From Rhizobium sp. WSM4643 (GTDB taxonomy: Bacteria > Pseudomonadota > Alphaproteobacteria > Rhizobiales > Rhizobiaceae): a stretch of DNA of 64,000 nt. Below are positions 18,653-26,248 of the stretch, one piece after another. Location of the stretch: assembly GCF_025152745.1 (NCBI RefSeq), contig NZ_CP104040.1:1550001-1614000 (forward strand). Reading direction: 5' to 3'. The translations under genes and the position numbers were made by a program. Numbering within the stretch: position 1 is the stretch's first letter; each line of letters opens with the position of its first letter. Below the pieces are notes generated by a model. The model did no database searches and was not told the DNA's origin. It saw nothing but the letters and a program-made list of their open reading frames with translations.

Positions 18653-18677
18653 GCTTCCCCGCATCTCGCGGGGAAGC
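18653..18677 (+). promoter_or_regulatory. GC-rich hairpin between binding-protein and permease genes
   Basis: GCTTCCCCGC (18653-18662), a 5-base loop, then GCGGGGAAGC (18668-18677): a perfect 10-bp stem with no T-run after it. Such hairpins after binding-protein genes commonly stabilise the upstream mRNA or partly attenuate transcription so that binding protein is made in excess over permease. Confidence 0.7.
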
Positions 18678-18772
18678 TTCAGACCCCAACGATCCTATGA
18701 CGGCGATCACATCGTGACCGATCAGGCGGGGGCGGTCGGCAAAGCCGATCATGCGGGAAGGGAGGAGATTTT

Positions 18773-19726
18773 ATGAGCACCGTTGCGACCACCGATCCGG
18801 TTCTGACGCCGCGGCAATCGACGGCGATCTCGTTGCGGGGCCGGCTGCAGGATGCGCTGCCGAAGATCGTCTTGGCGCCGAGCTTCGTCATCACCATCAT
18901 CTTCGTCTACGGCTTCATCGTCTGGACGGCCTATCTGTCGTTCACCAATTCCAAGACCTTTCCCTCCTATGCGCTGACCGGCGCACGCGCCTATCAGCGG
19001 CTGTGGCGCTGGACCTTCGAGAGCGATCCGCCGTCGTCCTGGTACACCTCGATCACCAACATGGCGATCTTCGGCTTCCTCTATATCGGCATCTGCCTGG
19101 CGCTCGGCCTGTTTCTCGCCATCCTGCTCGACCAGAAGATCCGCGGCGAGGGTCTGCTCCGACCGATCTTCCTCTATCCGATGGCGCTTTCGTTCATCGT
19201 CACCGGCGTTGCCTGGAAATGGTTCCTCGATCCCGGCCTCGGGCTGGAACAGACGCTGCACCATTTCGGCTGGACCAGTTTCCACTTCGACTGGATCAAG
19301 AACAAGGACTTCGTCATCTATACCGTCGTCATTGCCGGCGTCTGGCAGGCGTCGGGCTTCGTCATGGCGATGTTCCTGGCGGGCTTACGCGGTATCGACG
19401 GCGAGATCATGAAGGCCGCCCAGATCGATGGCGCCTCGCCATTCCAGCTTTATCGGCGCATCGTCATTCCGCTGCTGCGGCCGATCTTTCTCTCGGCCTT
19501 CATCGTGCTCGCCCATATGGCGATCAAGTCCTACGACCTGGTGGTGGCGCTGACCTCCGGCGGTCCCGGCGGCTCGGCCTGGCTGCCGTCCAACTTCATG
19601 TATGAATACACCTTCAAGCGCAACGAAATGGCCGTCGGCTCGGCCAGCGCCATCATCATGCTGATGACCATCTCGGCGATCATCGTTCCCTATCTCTATT
19701 CCGAACTGAAGGAGAAGGCGCGATGA
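18773..19726 (+). CDS. Sugar ABC transporter permease (MalF/GtsB-like)
   Basis: A 317-aa inner-membrane protein with six or so hydrophobic segments, the first at IVLAPSFVITIIFVYGFIVW. The CUT1 permease EAA loop is GEIMKAAQIDGASPFQLYRR, which docks on the ATPase. A strong GGGAGGAG lies just upstream. It overlaps the next permease start by 4 bases (ATGA). Length matches MalF-type permeases of the short kind without the large periplasmic loop of E. coli MalF. Confidence 0.92.
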   Translation: MSTVATTDPVLTPRQSTAISLRGRLQDALPKIVLAPSFVITIIFVYGFIVWTAYLSFTNSKTFPSYALTGARAYQRLWRWTFESDPPSSWYTSITNMAIFGFLYIGICLALGLFLAILLDQKIRGEGLLRPIFLYPMALSFIVTGVAWKWFLDPGLGLEQTLHHFGWTSFHFDWIKNKDFVIYTVVIAGVWQASGFVMAMFLAGLRGIDGEIMKAAQIDGASPFQLYRRIVIPLLRPIFLSAFIVLAHMAIKSYDLVVALTSGGPGGSAWLPSNFMYEYTFKRNEMAVGSASAIIMLMTISAIIVPYLYSELKEKAR

Positions 19727-20706
19727 GCAGCGTGACCTCTTCAACCCAGACCTTGGCAGCAACCTCGACTGCAACGCTGCCACAGGCCCGCGACAACAGG
19801 AATGACAACACCCGCTGGATCGGCCGCACCGTCATCTACGGCCTGCTGCTGATCTTCGCCGTCCTCTATCTGATGCCGCTCTTCGTCATGCTGACGACCT
19901 CGTTCAAGACCATGGACGAGATCCAGAACGGCAACATGCTGGCGCTGCCGCAAGCGCCGACCTTCGATCCCTGGATCAAGGCCTGGGGCGAGACCTGCGT
20001 CGGGCTGACCTGCGCCGGCATCAAGGGCTACTTCTGGAACTCGATCAAGATGGTGGTGCCGCGGGTCGCGATCTCCACCATCATGGGGGCGCTGAACGGT
20101 TATGTGCTGACCAAATGGCGCTTTCCCGGCCACACGCTGGTGTTCGGGCTGATGCTGTTTGCCTGCTTCATTCCGTTCCAGTCGGTGCTGCTGCCGATGG
20201 CAACGATCCTCGGCTCGCTCGGCCGCTTCGGCGCCACACTGCAGAACGCCACGGGTTTGAGCTTCGGCTTCGGCAATCCGACGGTCAATCTGGTCTTCGT
20301 CCATGTCGTCTATGGCCTCGGCTTCACGACGCTGTTCTTCCGCAATTTCTACGAGGCCTTTCCGACCGAGCTGGTCCGGGCCGCCCAGGTCGATGGCGCC
20401 AGCTTCTTCCAGATCTTCCGCCGCATCATGCTGCCGAACTCGCTGCCGATCATCGTCGTCACGGTGATCTACCAGTTCACCAATATCTGGAACGACTTCC
20501 TGTTTGCCTCGGCTTACGCCGGCACCGGCGAATCCATGCCGATGACGGTGGCGCTGAACAATGTCGTCAACACCTCGACGGGCGTCGTCGAATACAATGT
20601 CAACATGGCGGCGGCGATGATTGCCGCCGTGCCGACGCTCATCGTCTATATCCTCGCCGGCCGCTACTTCGTGCGCGGTCTGATGGCGGGCGCTGTCAAA
20701 GGGTAA
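19723..20706 (+). CDS. Sugar ABC transporter permease (MalG/GtsC-like)
   Basis: A 327-aa inner-membrane partner of the preceding permease. Hydrophobic segments begin at VIYGLLLIFAVLYLMPLFVM; the EAA loop is TELVRAAQVDGASFFQIFRR. An N-terminal stretch rich in Thr, Ser and Ala (about residues 1-25) is longer than usual. It ends 3 bases before the ATPase gene. The loop segment ETCVGLTCAGIKGYFWNS is typical of the glucose/mannose GtsC type rather than maltose permeases. Confidence 0.92.
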   Translation: MSSVTSSTQTLAATSTATLPQARDNRNDNTRWIGRTVIYGLLLIFAVLYLMPLFVMLTTSFKTMDEIQNGNMLALPQAPTFDPWIKAWGETCVGLTCAGIKGYFWNSIKMVVPRVAISTIMGALNGYVLTKWRFPGHTLVFGLMLFACFIPFQSVLLPMATILGSLGRFGATLQNATGLSFGFGNPTVNLVFVHVVYGLGFTTLFFRNFYEAFPTELVRAAQVDGASFFQIFRRIMLPNSLPIIVVTVIYQFTNIWNDFLFASAYAGTGESMPMTVALNNVVNTSTGVVEYNVNMAAAMIAAVPTLIVYILAGRYFVRGLMAGAVKG

Positions 20707-20709
20707 TCC

Positions 20710-21825
20710 ATGGCCTTCCTCGAAATCTCCGGTCTCAAAAAGCGCTTCGGCGCCGTCGACATTCTCAAGGGGATCGACCTCGAACTCGAAAAGGGCGGCT
20801 TTCTCGTGCTGGTCGGCCCGTCCGGCTGCGGCAAGTCCACCCTGCTCAACACCATTGCCGGGCTGGAGACGATCACCTCCGGCGATATCAGGATCGACGG
20901 GCGCGACATCAGCGGTCTGCATCCTTCCAAGCGCGACATCGCCATGGTGTTCCAGTCCTATGCGCTCTATCCGAACATGACGGTGGCGGGCAACATCGCC
21001 TTCGGCATGGAGATCCGCGGCGTGCCGAAGGAGGAGCGGGCCAGGGCGATCGCCCAGGTCTCCGACATGCTGCAGATCGGCCATCTGCTCGACCGCAAGC
21101 CGAGCCAGCTCTCCGGCGGCCAGCGCCAGCGTGTCGCCATGGGAAGGGCGCTGGTGCGCAATCCGCAGGTCTTCCTGTTCGACGAGCCGCTCTCCAATCT
21201 CGACGCCAAGCTGCGCGTCGACATGCGCACCGAGATCAAGCGGCTGCATCAGCGCATGGGCACCACCTTCGTCTATGTCACCCATGACCAGATCGAGGCG
21301 ATGACGCTGGCGACCAAGATCGCCGTGTTGAAGGACGGCGTGCTGCAGCAGTTCGGCACGCCGGCCGAGATCTATAACAGCCCCTCCAACATCTTCGTTG
21401 CCGACTTCATGGGATCGCCGGCGATGAACCTCTTGACCGCCACCGTCGAAAACGGCGCCGGCGGTCTCGAAGTCTCGCTGGAGCGGCCGAATGCCGCCCC
21501 GCTCAGGCTCCCGGTCATCTCAGGCAATCACGGCCTGACCGCCTATACCGGCAGACAGGTGATCTTCGGCATCCGCCCCGAGGCCTTGACCGATCCCGAT
21601 GGCGCCGACCGCAAGGCGCGCGCGCTGACCGAGGGCGATTGCCTGATCGAGGTGGTCGAACCGGCCGGCTCCGACACCTTCGCCGTCACCAAGCTCGGCG
21701 GCAAATCCGTCGTCGCCCGCCTGCGCGCCGATACCGGCATCGCTCCCGGACAACAAACCCGCCTGGCCTTCAATCTCGACAAGGCCGTGTTCTTCGATCC
21801 AGCGAGCCAGGTCCGGATTGGGTGA
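20710..21825 (+). CDS. Sugar ABC transporter ATP-binding protein (UgpC/MalK/GtsD type)
   Basis: A 371-aa cytosolic ATPase energising the two permeases. Walker A GPSGCGKST at 37-45, signature LSGGQRQRVAMGRAL, Walker B VFLFDEPLSNLDAKLR, switch His in YVTHDQIEAMTLA, and a C-terminal OB-fold (TOBE) domain of about 130 residues with GIRPEAL. The domain set is that of MalK-type ATPases, which can be shared between transporters. Fifteen bases separate it from the first GMC gene. Confidence 0.95.
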   Translation: MAFLEISGLKKRFGAVDILKGIDLELEKGGFLVLVGPSGCGKSTLLNTIAGLETITSGDIRIDGRDISGLHPSKRDIAMVFQSYALYPNMTVAGNIAFGMEIRGVPKEERARAIAQVSDMLQIGHLLDRKPSQLSGGQRQRVAMGRALVRNPQVFLFDEPLSNLDAKLRVDMRTEIKRLHQRMGTTFVYVTHDQIEAMTLATKIAVLKDGVLQQFGTPAEIYNSPSNIFVADFMGSPAMNLLTATVENGAGGLEVSLERPNAAPLRLPVISGNHGLTAYTGRQVIFGIRPEALTDPDGADRKARALTEGDCLIEVVEPAGSDTFAVTKLGGKSVVARLRADTGIAPGQQTRLAFNLDKAVFFDPASQVRIG

Positions 21826-21840
21826 GGGTCAGGCGCTAAG

Positions 21841-23391
21841 ATGAGCAATTCACCGGACATCGTCATCATCGGTTCAGGCGTCGGCGGCGCCACGGTCGCG
21901 GGCGGCCTGGCTGCGACCGGTGCAGAGATATTGATCCTCGAAGCCGGCGATCATATCGCCGATCTCCCCGTCAATCGCGACCAGCGAGCCATCTTCCAGC
22001 GCGGACATTTCCGACCGAAAGAAATCTGGTACGAGGCGAACGGTAGGGCCTTCAACCCCGGCAATTATTACAATGTCGGCGGCAATTCGAAATTCTACGG
22101 CGCCGTCTTGTCGCGCTATCGTAAGGAAGATTTCGATGTCATCGAACATCGGGAAGGCGTGTCGCCGGCCTGGCCCTTTCCCTATGAAGAGCTGGAGCCA
22201 TGGTATTCGAAGGCGGAGCTGATGTATCAAGTCCGCGGCAGTCTTGGCGAAGATCCGACCGAACCGTATCACTCGGTTGCCTACCAATTCCCGCCCGTGC
22301 CCGACGAGGCGCCGATCGCCGAAGTCAGGGCACGCCTCAAGGCGAAAGGCCTGCATCCTTTTTCGCTGCCGCTCGGCCTGGATCTCGACGCTTGGCTTTC
22401 CAAGGCGAGCACGCCCTGGGATGCTCATCCGAATTCACGGGACGGCAAGATGGATGCCGAGACCGCAGCGCTCGCGGTGGCGCTGAGGCACGAGAACGTG
22501 CGGCTCGAAACCAATGCGCGCGTGACGAGGCTCGACACGGGAGCGGCGAGCCGAATCGACCGGGTGACCTATGTCAAGAATGGGCAGACGGTGACTGTTT
22601 CACCTGAGATCGTGATCCTTTCTGCCGGGGCGGTCCAATCGTCCGTGCTTTTGCTGCGTTCGAAAAACGACCGCTTCCCAAGGGGCCTGGCGAATTCTTC
22701 CGACCAGGTGGGCCGCAACTTCATGAACCACAATGCCTCCGCCGTCATCGGGGTCTCGCCGCGATTCAGGAACACCTCCATCTACCAGAAGACCTTTGCC
22801 TTTAACGATTTCTATCTCTCCGACGGGGAGGGAGGGCCGCCCCTCGGCAACGTGCAACTCCTGGGGCGCATCTCCGAAAAGATTCTCAAGGGCTCTCTGC
22901 CGCGGGCTCCGGAGTGGCTTCTCCGTTTCATGACGGACCATGCCATCGACTTCTACGCGATGAGCGAGGACGTTCCCAATCCCGAAAGCCGGGTCATGGT
23001 CGATGGCGATAGAATCGTTCTCAAATGGCAGCGAACCAACTGGGACGCTCATCTCGCACTTGTCGCCCGGCTGAAAACTATCCTGCGATCGATTGGATTT
23101 CCGGTTGTGCTGTCGAGGCCGTTCGACAAACGCACGCCCTCTCATCAGTGCGGAACGATCCGCATCGGAAACGATCCCGCGACTGCGCCGTTGGACCCGT
23201 ACTGCCGTTCCTACGATCACGAAAACCTCTTCGTCGTCGACGCCAGTTTCCTCCCCACATCGGCCGCGGTCAATCCTGCGCTCACCGTCGCCGCCCAGGC
23301 ACTGAGAGTGGCAGATCACATAGCGTCGAAGGACTTTGCAGGCATGACACAGGCGCTGGCGGTTGCCAGGCCGGATGCAACAGGACAGTAA
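21841..23391 (+). CDS. GMC family oxidoreductase (first of two)
   Basis: A 516-aa flavoprotein. The FAD dinucleotide fold begins IVIIGSGVGGATVAGGLAAT with LILEAG at the end of the second strand; the YYNVGGNSKFYGAVLSRYR segment is the family's flavin-contact loop. The C-terminal catalytic pair is His in PSHQCGTIRIG and Asn in SAAVNPALTVAAQALR. This subgroup resembles sugar and glucoside dehydrogenases or pyranose-type oxidoreductases more than choline dehydrogenase. No signal peptide or Tat motif is seen, so it is cytosolic. It is directly behind the sugar transporter genes and 1 base before a second GMC gene. Confidence 0.88.
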   Translation: MSNSPDIVIIGSGVGGATVAGGLAATGAEILILEAGDHIADLPVNRDQRAIFQRGHFRPKEIWYEANGRAFNPGNYYNVGGNSKFYGAVLSRYRKEDFDVIEHREGVSPAWPFPYEELEPWYSKAELMYQVRGSLGEDPTEPYHSVAYQFPPVPDEAPIAEVRARLKAKGLHPFSLPLGLDLDAWLSKASTPWDAHPNSRDGKMDAETAALAVALRHENVRLETNARVTRLDTGAASRIDRVTYVKNGQTVTVSPEIVILSAGAVQSSVLLLRSKNDRFPRGLANSSDQVGRNFMNHNASAVIGVSPRFRNTSIYQKTFAFNDFYLSDGEGGPPLGNVQLLGRISEKILKGSLPRAPEWLLRFMTDHAIDFYAMSEDVPNPESRVMVDGDRIVLKWQRTNWDAHLALVARLKTILRSIGFPVVLSRPFDKRTPSHQCGTIRIGNDPATAPLDPYCRSYDHENLFVVDASFLPTSAAVNPALTVAAQALRVADHIASKDFAGMTQALAVARPDATGQ

Positions 23392-23392
23392 A

Positions 23393-25048
23393 ATGGGATT
23401 CGATTACATCATCACCGGCGCCGGTCCGGCCGGATGCGTCCTGGCAAGCCGGCTGAGCGAAGATCCCGATGTCAGCGTACTCCTGCTCGAAGCGGGCGGA
23501 GGCGACTGGAATCCGCTTTTTCACATGCCCGCGGGCTTCGCCAAGATGACCAAAGGCGTCGCCAGTTGGGGATGGGATACCGTTCCCCAGAAACACATGA
23601 AAGGCCGGGTGCTTCGTTATACGCAAGCGAAAGTCATCGGTGGCGGCTCGTCCATCAACGCGCAGCTCTATACGCGCGGAAACGCGGTGGATTATGACCT
23701 TTGGGCGCGTGAAGACGGTTGCGAGGGCTGGGACTACCGGTCGATCCTGCCCTATTTCAAACGTGCCGAAGATAACCAGCGCTTCGCGGACGACTATCAC
23801 GCCTATGGTGGTCCGCTTGGTGTATCGATGCCTGCTGCGCCGCTGCCGATCTGTGACGCCTATATCCGTGCAGGGCAGGAGCTCGGCATTCCCTATAATC
23901 ACGACTTCAACGGACGCCAGCAGGCGGGGGTCGGATTTTATCAGCTGACGCAGCGCGACCGCCGCCGGTCGTCGGCATCGCTCGCCTATCTCTCGCCGAT
24001 CAAAGACCGCAAGAACCTCACGGTTCGGACCGGCGCCCGTGTCGCGCGTGTCATCGTGGAAGGAGGCCGTGCGACAGGCGTCGAGATCGTGACCTCGCAC
24101 GGCTTGGAGATCGTCCGCGCCGACCGCGAAGTATTGGTTTCCTCCGGCGCCATCGGATCGCCGAAGCTGCTTTTGCAGTCCGGCATAGGACCGGCCGACC
24201 ATCTCAAGTCGGTGGGCGTCAAGGTGCTCCACGATCTGCCGGGTGTCGGCGGCAACCTCCAGGATCATCTGGATCTTTTCGTCATTGCCGAATGCACCGG
24301 CGATCACACTTATGACGGCGTTGCAAAACTCCACCGCACGCTTTGGGCCGGGATACAATATGTCCTGTTCCGCACAGGACCGGTCGCCTCGTCGCTCTTC
24401 GAGACCGGCGGCTTCTGGTATGCCGATCCCGAGGCTCGTTCTCCTGATATCCAGTTCCACCTCGGCCTCGGATCGGGCATCGAAGCGGGTGTCGAGCGGC
24501 TCAAGAATGCCGGCGTGACCCTTAACTCCGCCTATCTGCATCCACGCTCGCGGGGGACAGTGCGTCTGTCATCCTCCGACTCGGCTGCCGCTCCATTGAT
24601 CGATCCCAACTACTGGTCCGATCCCCATGACCGGACGATGTCCCTGGAAGGGCTGAAGATCGCGCGCGAGATCATGCAGCAGGCGGCGCTGAAGCCCTAT
24701 GTCATGGCCGAAAGGCTTCCCGGACCGAAGGTCATGACCGACGATCAGCTTTTCGACTACGGCTGCGCCAACGCAAAGACCGACCATCATCCGGTGGGCA
24801 CCTGCAAGATGGGGACAGGGCCAAACGCGGTTGTCGGGCTTGATCTCAAGGTCCATGGCCTGGAAGGCCTTAGGGTCTGCGATTCATCCGTCATGCCGCG
24901 CGTGCCGTCATGCAATACCAACGCTCCGACGATCATGGTCGGCGAAAAAGGCTCGGACCTCGTCCGGGGTTTGCCGGCACTTGCCCCCACCATCTTCGCC
25001 TACGAACGCAACGATGCGAGGCCCAGGGCCCGCACAGAAATCCGGTAA
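23393..25048 (+). CDS. GMC family oxidoreductase, choline-dehydrogenase-like (second of two)
   Basis: A 551-aa flavoprotein of the BetA/alcohol dehydrogenase branch. N-terminal FDYIITGAGPAGCVLASRLS, GMC signature 1 VIGGGSSINAQLYTRG, signature 2 SSGAIGSPKLLLQSGIG, and catalytic His in TDHHPVGTCKMG with Asn in SCNTNAPTIMVGEK. It oxidises a primary alcohol to an aldehyde; choline itself is unlikely because no betaine genes are near. Start at 23393 with AGGA 7 bases upstream. It is distinct in sequence from the first GMC protein, so the two probably act on different alcohols or positions. Confidence 0.9.
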   Translation: MGFDYIITGAGPAGCVLASRLSEDPDVSVLLLEAGGGDWNPLFHMPAGFAKMTKGVASWGWDTVPQKHMKGRVLRYTQAKVIGGGSSINAQLYTRGNAVDYDLWAREDGCEGWDYRSILPYFKRAEDNQRFADDYHAYGGPLGVSMPAAPLPICDAYIRAGQELGIPYNHDFNGRQQAGVGFYQLTQRDRRRSSASLAYLSPIKDRKNLTVRTGARVARVIVEGGRATGVEIVTSHGLEIVRADREVLVSSGAIGSPKLLLQSGIGPADHLKSVGVKVLHDLPGVGGNLQDHLDLFVIAECTGDHTYDGVAKLHRTLWAGIQYVLFRTGPVASSLFETGGFWYADPEARSPDIQFHLGLGSGIEAGVERLKNAGVTLNSAYLHPRSRGTVRLSSSDSAAAPLIDPNYWSDPHDRTMSLEGLKIAREIMQQAALKPYVMAERLPGPKVMTDDQLFDYGCANAKTDHHPVGTCKMGTGPNAVVGLDLKVHGLEGLRVCDSSVMPRVPSCNTNAPTIMVGEKGSDLVRGLPALAPTIFAYERNDARPRARTEIR

Positions 25049-25072
25049 GTCCTGTCGAGAGGAGAGACGACA

Positions 25073-26242
25073 ATGTCTGAAGTCAGAGTTGCAGTGCTTG
25101 GCGCCTCGGGCTGGATGGGAAAGGTCCATACGATGGCCTATCAGACCTTTCCGCATTTCTTCGGCGTGTCGGACGGAACGGCGAGGATCGTCGCTCTCGT
25201 CGAAGGCCCCTCGAAGGCAGCCGGGGATCTTGCCCACAGGGCGCCGGGTGCAAGAATTCTTCAGGATTGGAATCTGGCTGTCGCTGATCCTGAGGTCGAT
25301 CTGATCGATATCTGCCTGCCTGACCACCTCCACTACCAGGTAGCCAAGGCGGCCTTGCTGGCCGGCAAACATGTCTACTGTGAGAAGCCATTGGCAAACA
25401 CCGCCGCCGAAGCGCGGGAACTGGCCGAGATCGCCAGGGAAAAGGGTGTCATTACCCGCGTCGGACACGCCTTTCCGCGGAACCCCGTCCATGATCTGGC
25501 GAAAGACATCATTCAATCCGGCGAAATCGGCGAGATCAAGCTGTTCCGCGGCTGCCAGCACGTCGACATGTATGGCGATCCGAACGCGCCCTTCATGTGG
25601 CGGGCCGACGGAAAGCTTGCGCCGACCGGGATTGTCGGTGACACCGGATCGCACATCTTCAGCTTCATGGATTTCCTGGTTGGCCGCGTCAGCTCCCTGA
25701 TCGCCGACAATCTCATCGTCACGCCGCGCCGGCCTGTCGTCGAGGGCCTTGCCTATGGCGAACAGGTGAAACTGTCAGGCAATGAGTCCTGGGCTGATAT
25801 CACCAACCCCGATGCAACGAACCTGCTGTGCCGGTTCGAGAACGGTGCCGGCGGGATCGTCGATTTCAGCCGTGTCGCGACCGGCCGCAAGTTCATGCAG
25901 ACCTATGAAATCTATGGGACGAAAGGCAGCATCGCCTATACCTATGACGAGATAAACCGGCTGCGCTTCTACTCCGACGACGACCGGACGGGGCGGCGCG
26001 GCTTTCGGGAGATCGACGTGGGTCCAGAGAATCCCACCTTCAGGGCTTTCCTTCCTCTGCCGAATTTCGGCCTGGGCTACAATGAAAGCAAGATCATCGA
26101 CGTAGCCGAGGTGATCCGCTCGATCGTTACCAACAGACCGATGTGGCCGACATTCGATACCGGCCACCATATCTGCCAGATCGTTGACGCCTGCATGGAG
26201 TCCTCCCGCCAGCAGCGCTGGGTCGACATCCCGCTGGATTGA
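25073..26242 (+). CDS. Gfo/Idh/MocA family oxidoreductase
   Basis: A 389-aa NAD(P)-dependent dehydrogenase. The Rossmann start is VAVLGASGWMGKVHTMAYQT; the cofactor/catalytic Lys lies in HVYCEKPLANTAAEAREL, and the C-terminal alpha/beta domain contains GDTGSHIFSFMDFLVG, with the conserved Asp and His. The family acts on sugars, inositols and their keto derivatives, for example 3-keto-glucosides. Together with the GMC proteins this suggests stepwise oxidation of a ring hydroxyl. GAGAGGAG precedes the ATG. Confidence 0.92.
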   Translation: MSEVRVAVLGASGWMGKVHTMAYQTFPHFFGVSDGTARIVALVEGPSKAAGDLAHRAPGARILQDWNLAVADPEVDLIDICLPDHLHYQVAKAALLAGKHVYCEKPLANTAAEARELAEIAREKGVITRVGHAFPRNPVHDLAKDIIQSGEIGEIKLFRGCQHVDMYGDPNAPFMWRADGKLAPTGIVGDTGSHIFSFMDFLVGRVSSLIADNLIVTPRRPVVEGLAYGEQVKLSGNESWADITNPDATNLLCRFENGAGGIVDFSRVATGRKFMQTYEIYGTKGSIAYTYDEINRLRFYSDDDRTGRRGFREIDVGPENPTFRAFLPLPNFGLGYNESKIIDVAEVIRSIVTNRPMWPTFDTGHHICQIVDACMESSRQQRWVDIPLD

Positions 26243-26248
26243 ACGCCG

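Noticed and set aside
19741..21285. Long minus-strand open frame (514 codons) across the permease and ATPase genes
   Set aside because: Composition is that of an antisense shadow in GC-rich DNA (His/Asp/Arg/Gln excess, no motifs), and it crosses three well-supported genes.
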